This document shows, piece by piece, positions 24,741 to 33,383 of a stretch of DNA of 62,148 nucleotides. The stretch lies in contig URGS01000010.1 of NCBI GenBank assembly GCA_900547415.1, positions 1 through 62,148 on the forward strand. The letters run 5' to 3'. A program made the translations under genes and the position numbers. Every line of letters starts with the position of its first letter. The first letter of the stretch is position 1. Origin of the DNA: an uncultured Phascolarctobacterium sp. (GTDB taxonomy: Bacteria; Bacillota; Negativicutes; Acidaminococcales; Acidaminococcaceae). The notes under the pieces were generated by a model, which saw only the letters and a list, made by a program, of their open reading frames with translations, was not told where the DNA came from and did not search any database.

Positions 24741-25870
24741 TTACTGTACTTCGTAAGGTATATCTTTCTTTAGAATAGCATAAATAGTGTGGCAAAGCTT
24801 CCTGGCAACAGCATTTGTTGCCACAAGATGGTGTTTCCCTTCGTTGCGTTTTTTCTCATAATAAGCGTGGAAAACAGGATCACAAAATTCAGCTCGTTGA
24901 GCAGCCATATATAGTGCTTTTCTCAAATATGGAGAACCGCGCTTGCTAAGTCTACTGGAAGAAGCTTCATATTCACCAGATTGAGATACTGAAGCGTCTA
25001 AACCAGCATAAGCGACAAGTTTAGACGGATTGTCAAAACGCTCAATATCACCAATCTCACCTAAGATTACAGCTCCAATAACACTTCCTACACCAGGGAT
25101 AGTTTTAATACTTGTACCTAACTTAGACATAAGCTGCTCTATTTCCAGCTCTACTGAAGCGACTTGTTCTTCAATAAAACAAATCTGCTCAATAATTAGT
25201 TTTAACTGGAATGCAAAGCTATCCTTGCAGAATGATATGCCAAAAGAACGACTAGCTTTGTCAGAAAGTGTTGAAATGGTTCTAGATGCTTTTTTCTTTT
25301 GGGTTATAACGGAAGAGATAAGGACTTCAAAAGTTCTTTAGATGTTTTCCCAAATACATTAGAAAATACAGAAGCATATTCAGGGAATATTTGGTCTAAT
25401 ACAGTAATAGCTTTTCTTTTCAGGTCAGATACAGAGTTTACTAAATAAACTCTAAAACGTGAGAGGTTACGTAAAGAGAGGATATCTTCATCAGTTAAAG
25501 ATGTTTCGAGAAAATCTCCGTATCTTATTAAGTCAGCGATAAGAACAGAATCAATGACATCAGTTTTTCTTTTACGGATTTCGATACCTTTACGCCAACC
25601 GTCGGTTTGAATAGGATTGAGAACATGAACGATGAACTTGTGCTCAGCAAGAAAAGAGTAAAGAGAAAGCCAATAATGCCCAGTAGCCTCCATTCCTATT
25701 TCAAGAGAATCTTTGTATGGTTCTAGTTTAACTAAAAGTGCTTCAGCAGCATCTAGGGTATTAGTGAAAGAATAGGCTTTGAATATGATTTTAGCTTTTT
25801 CATCGAGCAAAGAAGCGACATGGGTATTTTTACCAATATCAATACCTAAGAAAAACATAAATATCACCAC
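24741..25870 (-). pseudogene. IS110-family transposase, frameshifted
   Basis: The N-terminal part (25870-25304) has the DEDD RuvC-like motifs FLGIDIGKNTHVASLLDEK, GMEATGHYW and KTDVIDSVLIADLIRYG. The C-terminal part (about 25325-24741) is in another frame and has ASRTISTLSDKASRSFG, then IKTIPGVGSVIGAVILGEIG and the transposase-20 block with the catalytic Ser region SSSRLSKRGSPYLRKALY. The first frame stops at TAA 25306-25304, just after the frames should have been joined. The A-runs that might serve as a slippery site lie behind that stop, so programmed frameshifting there would not help. Both halves look otherwise intact, pointing to a recent single indel. Confidence 0.8.
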
Positions 25871-26050
25871 TAAAAATTATTTTAGATAGAATCCACTGTA
25901 CTGATAAACGTTACCACCTTATGCGAAATACGAAGTACTCTAAAAGAGCCGACATCTAACTCATTCGTAAACTGTTTATCAGACAGAGGCATCAGTCTTT
26001 CAAGTACGAAGTCGTAGCCTCAAGGAATTGACGATGACACTATATCTAAT
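25871..26050 (-). ncRNA. candidate IS110 bridge RNA region
   Basis: The non-coding stretch upstream of the transposase start shows paired structure on the minus strand. GTACTTGAAAGA (26007-25996) pairs with TCTTTTAGAGTAC (25947-25935) and closes a domain of about 48 bases. A second hairpin is formed by TACGA/TCGTA around 26004-26016, and ACTTCGTA occurs twice (about 26013 and 25937). IS110-group elements such as IS621 encode a bridge RNA at this place; assignment here is by position and structure only. Confidence 0.5.
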
Positions 26051-26056
26051 ACAGTT

Positions 26057-26081
26057 ATTATACAGGAATATCCTGTATAAT
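26057..26081. repeat. perfect palindrome next to the IS110 end
   Basis: ATTATACAGGA (26057-26067) and TCCTGTATAAT (26071-26081) are perfect 11-base arms around a 3-base centre. It lies between the structured IS end and the next glycan gene. It may belong to the IS target, be a regulatory operator, or be a hairpin; a TATAAT within the right arm could also serve the gene starting at 26147. Confidence 0.6.
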
Positions 26082-26146
26082 CATACAGTCAATAAGGGTT
26101 ATAGGTTACCTTTATCAACCTAAATACATTATATAAGGAATTTAAT

Positions 26147-27469
26147 ATGTTTAAGTCATTTTTTTTAGAAAAAATAAATAGAATAGGTATTGTAAAGAAA
26201 TACCACATGATAATAGATGAGTTAGACGCATTAAAAGAGCATAATCGTATTTTATACAATCAAAATATAGATTTAAGAATCAAATTAAAGAAATTAAAAG
26301 AAGAAAAAATTAACGTAGTGTTTGTATGCCATCGTCCAACTGTATGGGGAGCTCTTAAAAGTGTGTATGAGGAATTGAAAAAGGACAACAATTTTAATGT
26401 CTATATTGTTGCTATTCCCAATAAAAAAGAAATTCCTGGAGAATGGTTGTACCATGAAATATATGAGTCGGAAGGTGCAGAAGAATTTTGGAAAGAGTAT
26501 GGTTGTATTAACGGATATAATTATGAAACTAAAGAATGGTTTGATTTAAAAACATTAAATCCGGATTATGTTTTTTTTCAGCAGCCTTATAACATAACAA
26601 GATGTCCTGCCTATAAAAGTAGTGTTGTTTCTACTTATGCCAAGGTATGCTATGTAGCTTATTTTGTATTTACCGATGCAATTACAGGTAGTACAGTGAC
26701 AGATTCCTGTTATCCAGTAGACTTTTTACAAGATGTTTCTTATGTTTTTGCGCAAACAAAGAGCGAGGAAAAATACTTACTTAAAAGAATGGCAGAGCAT
26801 AATATAGTTGGTTTGAATATTGTATTGACTGGATATCCTAAATATGATGAGTTAAATAAAGCCAAGAAACAAGTATCTAGTATTTGGAATTATGAAGAAC
26901 ACGATGGACATTTTAGAGTTATTTGGACTCCTAGATGGAATACGAGCGAAGGGAATTGTCATTTTTTTCTTTATAAGGATTTGATAATGTCATATTGTTC
27001 TAAAAATGACGACATAGATTTTGTGTTTAGACCTCATCCACAGTCTTGGAGTGAATGGGAAACGACAGGAGAGTTTACAAAAAAACAGAGGGAAGAATTT
27101 TGTAACAAATATAGAAAAAGCCATAATATGAATATCGATAATAATGAGGAGTATTTTTCTATGTTTAATCAGTCGGATTGCTTAATATCGGACACGTCCT
27201 CGATGGTATTAGAGTACTTTGTTACAGGAAAGCCTATAATATATTGCTATAATGAAGGAAGTATAGATAATTTTGTCAGAAGTAAGGGGATTGGGAGGGG
27301 ATTATATTTTGTTAAAGACTGGGACGAACTGGAACTTATACTGCAAAAACTAAAACGGGGGCATGATCCTCTGAAGTGCATTCGTGATAGAATAATTTCC
27401 GAAGAATTTAATATTAGCAATAAAGCTGCTAAAAATATATTAAATACTATAGTTAATGATAACCTATAA
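26147..27469 (+). CDS. CDP-glycerol:glycan glycerophosphotransferase-like (TagF family)
   Basis: 440 residues. Residues about 15-60 form a lysine/glutamate-rich coiled coil. From about 60 a GT-B-like fold follows, with FVCHRPTVWGALKSVYEEL, a C-terminal half with LTGYPKYDEL, VIWTPRWN, FVFRPHPQS and the hallmark LISDTSSMVLEYFVTGKP. The RPHP and D-x-SS elements match the catalytic half of TagF-type enzymes, which transfer polyol phosphates from CDP-polyols. In this cluster the donor could be a CDP-linked compound made by the fusion enzyme at 30964. AAGGA lies before the start. Strongly AT-rich. A non-polymerising single-unit transferase is plausible. Confidence 0.75.
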   Translation: MFKSFFLEKINRIGIVKKYHMIIDELDALKEHNRILYNQNIDLRIKLKKLKEEKINVVFVCHRPTVWGALKSVYEELKKDNNFNVYIVAIPNKKEIPGEWLYHEIYESEGAEEFWKEYGCINGYNYETKEWFDLKTLNPDYVFFQQPYNITRCPAYKSSVVSTYAKVCYVAYFVFTDAITGSTVTDSCYPVDFLQDVSYVFAQTKSEEKYLLKRMAEHNIVGLNIVLTGYPKYDELNKAKKQVSSIWNYEEHDGHFRVIWTPRWNTSEGNCHFFLYKDLIMSYCSKNDDIDFVFRPHPQSWSEWETTGEFTKKQREEFCNKYRKSHNMNIDNNEEYFSMFNQSDCLISDTSSMVLEYFVTGKPIIYCYNEGSIDNFVRSKGIGRGLYFVKDWDELELILQKLKRGHDPLKCIRDRIISEEFNISNKAAKNILNTIVNDNL

Positions 27470-27501
27470 AAATTTAAATTAATTAGTGATAAGAGGATAA
27501 T

Positions 27502-28620
27502 ATGAAAACATTTGGTGTTGTTTCTTGCAATATATATTGTAATTTTACGAATTATGGATCTGCCCTTCAATCGTGGGCTCTTTGTAATGTTATTGATAAA
27601 TTGGGAAATGGAAGATGGAGGTCTAAATTAGTTGACTACTGTCCGGATGTTATGTTAGATAAAGATCCGTTAAATCCTTTTCCAAATATGTGGGATCAAG
27701 ATGATGATTCCAAAAAATCATGTGAACTTACGTTGCCAGCTATCAAAGAGAACTATTTTAAGTTTAATAATTTTTATTCAAACAGATTTGAAAAAAGCCA
27801 AAAATATACGTCTAAAAATTTTTCTGAAATAGTAAATAATGAGGGATTAGATGGTTTTGTGTGTGGAAGCGATACTATTTTTTGTATAGAAGAGTTCAAT
27901 GGATTTGAAGATGGATACTATGCTAACTATGATTGTATGAAGCAAGGCTATTCTGTTGCTTATGCTGCTAGTTTTGGTGACACTAAATTTAACGAAGCTA
28001 CATATGAAATACTGAAAAGTAGATTAAGTAATTTTAAATACATAGGTGTACGCGAAAATAGATTGTTACCATTTCTGAAAGAATATAGTAGCGTTCCTGT
28101 ACAAAGAGTAATAGATCCCACTTTATTGTTGGACGCTAATGATTATGCAGGTATTACTGAAAATCGTCAGATTAAAGAAAAATATCTGTTGATATATTCA
28201 AGAAGATATAATTCTAAAATGGAGGAATTTGCTGTTAATTTAGCTAAAAAAAATGGTTGGCGAATAGTAGAAATAAGCTTAAGAGCAGGAAACGCGTCTT
28301 TGGGGCATATTATGCGTTATGATGCTGGTGTTGAAGAGTTTTTGTCATTGGTAAAAAATGCGGAATTTGTGGTTACTAATTCTTTTCATGGAATGATTTT
28401 TAGTGTTCAATTCAGAAGGCAGTTTGCTATATTCTCCCGTGAACAATGCGATACTAAGATAGAGGAATTACTAGAATTATTCGGCATATCTGGTCAGATT
28501 ATGGTGAGCGGGTTAGAACCGGTAATCCATAAAAATTACGATGAAATTCATAAAAAGATACAATTGGCAAGAAAGAACTCATTGAAATTTCTTCAACTTG
28601 AACTTGAAAATTGCAAATAA
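27502..28620 (+). CDS. polysaccharide pyruvyl transferase family protein
   Basis: 372 residues. The N-terminus GVVSCNIYCNFTNYGSALQ has the N-Y-G-x-x-LQ motif of the family (CsaB/WcaK type). The middle has FVCGSDTIFC and YSVAYAASFGD, and the C-terminal half has VQRVIDPTLLLD and FVVTNSFHGMIFSVQF, the family S-F-H-G motif. Members transfer pyruvate from PEP to a sugar, but many in glycan clusters are of unproven activity. It is followed by an F420H2-dehydrogenase-beta-like iron-sulfur protein, a pairing common in polysaccharide loci. Confidence 0.85.
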   Translation: MKTFGVVSCNIYCNFTNYGSALQSWALCNVIDKLGNGRWRSKLVDYCPDVMLDKDPLNPFPNMWDQDDDSKKSCELTLPAIKENYFKFNNFYSNRFEKSQKYTSKNFSEIVNNEGLDGFVCGSDTIFCIEEFNGFEDGYYANYDCMKQGYSVAYAASFGDTKFNEATYEILKSRLSNFKYIGVRENRLLPFLKEYSSVPVQRVIDPTLLLDANDYAGITENRQIKEKYLLIYSRRYNSKMEEFAVNLAKKNGWRIVEISLRAGNASLGHIMRYDAGVEEFLSLVKNAEFVVTNSFHGMIFSVQFRRQFAIFSREQCDTKIEELLELFGISGQIMVSGLEPVIHKNYDEIHKKIQLARKNSLKFLQLELENCK

Positions 28621-28644
28621 TGGGTGAGAATTTAGGAGATTTTT

Positions 28645-29874
28645 ATGTATGGATATTTGAAAACTCAGAATAAAGTACAATGTTTTGGGTGTGAGGCATG
28701 TGTTCAGGTTTGTCCAGTGCAAGCTATAAAGATGCGTGAAGATGAAGAGGGCTTTTGCTATCCCATTATAGACGAAAAACTGTGCATTGGATGTGATTTG
28801 TGTAGTTCTGTGTGCCCATATGAAAATAAACCGAATAAAAACAAAACAGAGAAGTATGTATTTGGTGGATATCATAAAGATATAAATGTAAGGAATAGAA
28901 GTACTTCTGGAGGTGCGTTTACGGCAATTGTAGATGCATGGTGTGATGATAACTATGTGGTATTCGGAGCTGCCTCTAAAGGGTTAAAAGTATATCATAC
29001 ATATGTTACCAATAAAAAAGATATAGGCATTTTTTGTAAATCTAAATATTCTCAAAGTAATATCGGTGATAGTTATAGATTGGTAAGAAAATTTCTTAGG
29101 CAAGGGAAAAAGGTAATATTTTCAGGAACCCCTTGTCAGAATGCTGGATTATTATCTTACATGAAGGATACTTCTCTAGATAATTTACTGACAATTGAAG
29201 TTATTTGTGAAGGCGTACCAAGTCCGTTATTTGTTAGAAAATACGAAGAATGGATGTTTGAAAAGCATGGAGCTCGCATTGAAGTATTAGACTATAGATA
29301 CAAAGATTGCAGGTTACTTGAAAGTCCCGTTTCTGGAAAGTGGGACTTTCAAGTAATGTATACATTACTTCAAAATAGTAAATCTTTTAAGCTAGATAGA
29401 TGGTTTAATCCTTTTTGGTCAATTTGGTTAAAACATTTGATGAGTCGTCCTTCATGTTATGAATGTCCATTTGCTGAAAGTGACCGCGTTGCAGATATAA
29501 CTTTAGGTGATTTGTGGGGAGTGCATATTTACTGTCCAGAGCTTTATGGTAGAAATACTGGTGCTTCTTTGGTAGTTTGCAATACGAAAAAAGGTCAAAT
29601 GGCGATTAATAGTGCTAAAGTTTTTTTAGTTGGTCATGATTTGGACTTTAAAGAAGCCTTAAAATATCAAGGTCCTATGAGGAAGCATATTTCTTATAAT
29701 CAGCAACGTGATGAATTTATGAAAGACTTAAAGAATAAAAAAGTTAATTATGAGCAGTTATGTGATAAATGGAATGAAAGACCAAATTTAAAACTTTTAT
29801 GGCAAAAATATGTATGGGGGAATAGACAAAAAGTTTTTTTGTGGAATGTTTTAAAAAAGTTTCATTTGAGGTGA
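28645..29874 (+). CDS. F420H2 dehydrogenase beta-subunit-like 4Fe-4S protein
   Basis: 409 residues. The N-terminal ferredoxin domain has CFGCEACVQVCPVQAI and CIGCDLCSSVCPYENKP, two 4Fe-4S sites. The FrhB-like part has STSGGAFTAIVDAW, ISGTP-like FSGTPCQNAGLLSYM, and CYECPFAESDRVADITLGD with further cysteines. Proteins of this kind in glycan clusters are presumed reductases acting with flavin on a sugar or amino-sugar intermediate; the substrate is unknown. It lies 24 bases behind the pyruvyltransferase-like gene and 7 bases before the PLP enzyme. Confidence 0.85.
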   Translation: MYGYLKTQNKVQCFGCEACVQVCPVQAIKMREDEEGFCYPIIDEKLCIGCDLCSSVCPYENKPNKNKTEKYVFGGYHKDINVRNRSTSGGAFTAIVDAWCDDNYVVFGAASKGLKVYHTYVTNKKDIGIFCKSKYSQSNIGDSYRLVRKFLRQGKKVIFSGTPCQNAGLLSYMKDTSLDNLLTIEVICEGVPSPLFVRKYEEWMFEKHGARIEVLDYRYKDCRLLESPVSGKWDFQVMYTLLQNSKSFKLDRWFNPFWSIWLKHLMSRPSCYECPFAESDRVADITLGDLWGVHIYCPELYGRNTGASLVVCNTKKGQMAINSAKVFLVGHDLDFKEALKYQGPMRKHISYNQQRDEFMKDLKNKKVNYEQLCDKWNERPNLKLLWQKYVWGNRQKVFLWNVLKKFHLR

Positions 29875-29881
29875 TGTAGTG

Positions 29882-30943
29882 ATGTCTTATTATGTAAATC
29901 CCTTTATAAAGGATACGTTAAGAGTTTTTCCTATGCAAGGAAGATATGATTTTTTAAGATATGATATGAATGAAAATCCTGAGGGATTACCAGAGAATTT
30001 TGTAAATGAAGTATTGGCAGAAATTACGCCTGAGTTTTTAGCTACTTATCCTGAACAAGATATTTTTTTGAGGAAGTATGCTAAATTTGTAGATGTAAAT
30101 TTTAACAATGTATTGGCTACTAATGGTTCTGATATGGCAATTAGGTACATATTAGAAACATTTGGAGAGGTTGGCAAAGATGTTGTTACTGTTTCACCTT
30201 CATTTGAAATGTATGCTGTTAATTGCAGCATTTTAGGATACAAGCATAAACCAGTTGTGTATGAACAAGATTTGTCTATAAATATAGATAATATAGTGAA
30301 TGCTGTAAATGAGGATACTAGAATTGTAGTGCTGTTAAATCCGAATAATCCAATAGGCAATGTTTACAGTAGCGGAGAGGCGGAGAGAATAATACGTCGT
30401 GCTAAAGAGTGTGGTGCTGTAGTAATAATAGATGAAGCATATCATTATTTTTATGACAAGACTTTTCTCGATTTGGTTTTTAAATATGATAATGTAATAA
30501 TTCTAAGAACATTTTCTAAACTATTTTCGATTGCAGCTTGCAGGATAGGTATTATTATAAGTAATCCTGATATTATATCCTTTATAAAAAAAGCCAGATT
30601 AACTTTTGATGTGAATTCTATTGCCCTATTGTTTGCGGAAAGGATAATAGATAATACAGAAGTTATTGAAAGATTAATTCAAGAAGAAAAAGATGGAAAA
30701 AAATTTATCTTAAGTAAACTGAAGGGAAAAGGATATGAATGTAGAGATTGTCGCGGAAATTTTATTTTTGTAAAACCAAGAAAGCAAGCTAGAGAAGTAG
30801 TTATTCAATTGAAAAAAAAGAAAAAAATATTAGTTCATGGATATAGTAATGAATTATTAAGGGATTACATTCGTGTATCTGTAGGTTCTAAAAGAGCTAT
30901 GGAGATATTCTTTAATGCTTTTATGGAAATAGATAATGATTAA
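29882..30943 (+). CDS. HisC/CobD-like PLP-dependent aminotransferase or decarboxylase
   Basis: 353 residues from the ATG (a GTG 3 bases earlier is also possible). Fold type I class I/II: FLRYDMNENPEGLPENF, LATNGSDMAIRYILETF, VLLNPNNPIGNV, VIIDEAYHYFY and the PLP-lysine motif RTFSKLFSIAACRIGI. It resembles histidinol-phosphate aminotransferase and CobD, but lies among glycan genes, not his or cob genes. From memory, relatives in Campylobacter capsule loci make ethanolamine phosphate from phosphoserine or serinol phosphate from dihydroxyacetone phosphate. Such a product would suit the adjacent cytidylyltransferase; this is inference. Confidence 0.8.
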   Translation: MSYYVNPFIKDTLRVFPMQGRYDFLRYDMNENPEGLPENFVNEVLAEITPEFLATYPEQDIFLRKYAKFVDVNFNNVLATNGSDMAIRYILETFGEVGKDVVTVSPSFEMYAVNCSILGYKHKPVVYEQDLSINIDNIVNAVNEDTRIVVLLNPNNPIGNVYSSGEAERIIRRAKECGAVVIIDEAYHYFYDKTFLDLVFKYDNVIILRTFSKLFSIAACRIGIIISNPDIISFIKKARLTFDVNSIALLFAERIIDNTEVIERLIQEEKDGKKFILSKLKGKGYECRDCRGNFIFVKPRKQAREVVIQLKKKKKILVHGYSNELLRDYIRVSVGSKRAMEIFFNAFMEIDND

Positions 30944-30963
30944 GTGAAAAGGCGGGATTAACT

Positions 30964-32307
30964 ATGATTAAGGTAATTACATATGGGACCTATGACCTAT
31001 TACATTATGGACATATAAAACTTTTGAAGAGAGCAAAAGCTTTAGGTGATTACTTAATTGTAGCTGTAACTGCTGATGATTTTGATAAGAGTCGTGGAAA
31101 AATAAACGTACAGCAGTCTCTAATCGAAAGAATAGAGGCTGTACGTTCCACTGGACTAGCAGATGAAATTATAGTTGAAGAATACGATGGACAGAAAATA
31201 GATGATATTAAAAGACTAGGTGTAGATATATTTACAGTTGGATCTGATTGGGTGGGAACGTTCGACTATTTAAATGAATATTGTAAGGTTGTATATTTAG
31301 ATAGAACTGAGGGAGTTTCGAGTTCTAAATTACGTAGTATCGGACAACATATAAGAATTGGATTAGTAGGCGATTCTGATGTTACAAAGAAATTTTATAG
31401 GGAGTGCCAATTTGTTAACGGAGTAGAGGTAAGTGCTATCTACACACATAATAAATCATTAATTAGTATGTGCGTATCAAAAGAAATTATGATAGCAAAT
31501 AACTATAATGATCTTTTGAATAATGTAGATGCTGTATATATCGTTGTTCCTCCTTCACAGCATTATAAATATATAAAAAGTGCTTTAGAACAAAGGAAAC
31601 ATGTAATTTGTGAGTCGCCAATTGTGACCACAGTTTCAGAATTGGAAGAATTGAATAAGTTTGCAAGTGTACAGGGATGTATTTTAATGGAGGCTTTGAA
31701 GACCGCATATTCTACGGCATATTATAGATTGTTGTTGCTTGTTAAAAGTGGAAAAATTGGAGATGTAGTTTCTATAGATGCAACATGTACTAGTCTAAAA
31801 AATATAGATGTAAATAACAAGCTAGAGTTAGACAATACATGGAATAGTATATGCGCTTGGGGACCAACTGCTATGCTTCCAATATTTCAAATACTAGGAA
31901 CAAATTATGAAAAAAAGAATATATATAGTAAATTTTTCGATTATGAAAAGGCATTCGACAGCTTTACAAAGATTGATTTTTTTTATGCTAGTGCAGTTGC
32001 TAGTGTAAAAGTTGGAAAGGGAGTTAAGTCAGAGGGCTCATTGGTTATTTCTGGGACGAAAGGGTATGTTTATGTTCCGGCTCCATGGTGGAAGACTGAC
32101 TATTTTGAAATTAGATATGAGAATATTTCTGACAACAAACGTTATTTTTATCAATTAGATGGAGAAGGAATAAGGTATGAAATCGTGGCTTTCGTTAAGG
32201 CTATAAATAATGGTTATTCAGGTAATAATATAGATTTTAATACTACCAAGGGTATTGTAGATGTTATAGAATCATATTATAAAAATTGTCTAGATATTAT
32301 ATTGTAA
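30964..32307 (+). CDS. cytidylyltransferase fused to a Gfo/Idh/MocA-like domain
   Basis: 447 residues. Residues 1-125 are a TagD/GCT-type nucleotidyltransferase: ITYGTYDLLHYGHIKLLK with the H-x-G-H motif, VGSDWVGTFDYL and the closing RTEGVSSSKLRS. From about 129 a Rossmann domain follows (IRIGLVGDSDVTKKF), then VPPSQHYKYIKSALEQRKHV and a C-terminal beta-domain. The E-K-P motif of the Gfo/Idh/MocA family reads E-S-P here (ICESPIVTT), and the usual G-H-x-x-D catalytic segment is replaced by AWGPTAMLP. The oxidoreductase half may therefore bind but not oxidise, or use other chemistry. The first half predicts a CDP-activated polyol or amino-alcohol. Confidence 0.8.
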   Translation: MIKVITYGTYDLLHYGHIKLLKRAKALGDYLIVAVTADDFDKSRGKINVQQSLIERIEAVRSTGLADEIIVEEYDGQKIDDIKRLGVDIFTVGSDWVGTFDYLNEYCKVVYLDRTEGVSSSKLRSIGQHIRIGLVGDSDVTKKFYRECQFVNGVEVSAIYTHNKSLISMCVSKEIMIANNYNDLLNNVDAVYIVVPPSQHYKYIKSALEQRKHVICESPIVTTVSELEELNKFASVQGCILMEALKTAYSTAYYRLLLLVKSGKIGDVVSIDATCTSLKNIDVNNKLELDNTWNSICAWGPTAMLPIFQILGTNYEKKNIYSKFFDYEKAFDSFTKIDFFYASAVASVKVGKGVKSEGSLVISGTKGYVYVPAPWWKTDYFEIRYENISDNKRYFYQLDGEGIRYEIVAFVKAINNGYSGNNIDFNTTKGIVDVIESYYKNCLDIIL

Positions 32308-32516
32308 TTAATATTCCAATTTTGTCAATTTGTATGTTTTTAATTTATATATATGAAATATCTAAAGTGAAAGAAATCGAGCAAAAAAATTGTGAACTTG
32401 GATGTACAACAGATTATAATAAAAAATATTCAAATCATGTACTCAGTGATTTAAAAACATATGAAGTTATAGTAAAGAATTATGTTGATTGATTTGTATA
32501 AATGATGGAGGGTTTT
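32308..32516. other. gap with a doubtful short ORF
   Basis: An AT-rich 209-base gap. A frame of 68 codons (32286-32492) overlaps the end of the fusion gene and has a hydrophobic N-terminal stretch, but lacks a ribosome site and starts on TTG. From ATG 32334 it would be 52 codons. I treat it as unlikely or as a decayed remnant. A GGAGGG site at 32507-32512 belongs to the next gene. Confidence 0.4.
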
Positions 32517-33383
32517 ATGGCCAATCTATATTTTGCTAAAATAAATGTAAATGGTGAGATATACAAAGTATATAAGGATGAGCTCAGCATAGACAGTGTA
32601 ATTGACAAGCTTATTGTTAATATATCTACAGAAAAGAGCATTATTTTGCCAGATAATAAGGGGCAAATAAAATTTATCACATTAATAAATAATCTTGATA
32701 AAAGATATGTAAGTGGGAGATTAATTCGTATTTTTCAAGATGACATACAAATATATGAAAAGTCCAAAGACGATGTTATTGATTTGACTAACAAAGACTT
32801 AGCTAGAACGTGTACATTTTTCTTTGATGGTAAATCTGAAATTGTTGGATTTACGACAGGAAGATATTTTGGAATTAGCCAGTTTTGTAAATATTTTGAA
32901 GAACTGCTGAATGAGCACACAGCACCTGGATGCTTCAATGTTACATTGATTAAAGATACGGATGCTTTTCGTAATAAATTAAACCGACTTAAAACGGTGA
33001 ATAAAGTGAACATTAGAATAGTGGCCAAAAACTCATGTGATGATGATTTAGCTGAATGGTATGCTAATAATGGTACTATGGAAGATATGGAAGCAAATCA
33101 GGCAGAAATTACCTACGAGTCTAAGGGCAAGCAGTCAGGCGGACTAAATATGAACAATGCATATATTTCTAGTATTATAGATAGTTTGGGACTAGGATAT
33201 GGAAGGATGACAGCAATAGGTGTTAATGCTGAAGGGATAAAAGATCAAGTAGTTAGTGATAAAGACGCACCTATGAAGATAAAGATTGCAGATAACAATA
33301 AATCATCTATACCGTATATAAATGATAGAACAAAAGACCTCATTCCTTGGGTGCTGTCTAAAATGAGAAAAGATAAGCTATGA
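32517..33383 (+). CDS. unknown protein, weakly DUF4747-like; first gene of a two-gene unit
   Basis: 288 residues, soluble. The start at 32517 follows GGAGGG; the ATGATG at 32502 overlaps that site. The N-terminus ANLYFAKINVNGEIYKVYKDE, the middle CTFFFDGKSEIVGF and a later IRIVAKNSCDDDLAEWY recall the architecture of DUF4747 proteins, whose function is unknown to me. The resemblance is weak. The central part has K-S-N-G rich turns and ends DLIPWVLSKMRK. The gene overlaps the next, a membrane protein, by 4 bases (ATGA), so the two are surely cotranslated. It has no sugar-enzyme motif although it sits inside the glycan locus; a defence or toxin-like role is conceivable but not shown. Confidence 0.6.
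   Translation: MANLYFAKINVNGEIYKVYKDELSIDSVIDKLIVNISTEKSIILPDNKGQIKFITLINNLDKRYVSGRLIRIFQDDIQIYEKSKDDVIDLTNKDLARTCTFFFDGKSEIVGFTTGRYFGISQFCKYFEELLNEHTAPGCFNVTLIKDTDAFRNKLNRLKTVNKVNIRIVAKNSCDDDLAEWYANNGTMEDMEANQAEITYESKGKQSGGLNMNNAYISSIIDSLGLGYGRMTAIGVNAEGIKDQVVSDKDAPMKIKIADNNKSSIPYINDRTKDLIPWVLSKMRKDKL

Larger units (their letters stand above)
24650..26140 (-). mobile_element. IS110-family insertion sequence (ends approximate)
   Basis: A DEDD transposase in two frames (24741-25870) plus a roughly 230-base structured non-coding stretch on its 5' side. IS110 elements usually lack terminal inverted repeats, so exact ends cannot be set; they should fall in 24629-24740 and in about 26040-26146. 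The non-coding 5' stretch is where IS110-type elements carry the bridge RNA. The element sits between two glycan genes without interrupting either. A palindrome AAACCTACTT/AAGTAGGTTT at 24707-24727 could terminate the transposase transcript. Confidence 0.75.

Noticed and set aside
25296..25320. Programmed -1 frameshifting in the IS110 transposase
   Set aside because: The A-rich runs lie downstream of the first-frame stop codon, and IS110 transposases are normally made from one frame. A mutation is more likely.
32286..32492. 68-codon frame after the cytidylyltransferase fusion
   Set aside because: It overlaps the upstream gene, starts on TTG without a ribosome site and has no homology I can see. 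It is noted only as a possible remnant.
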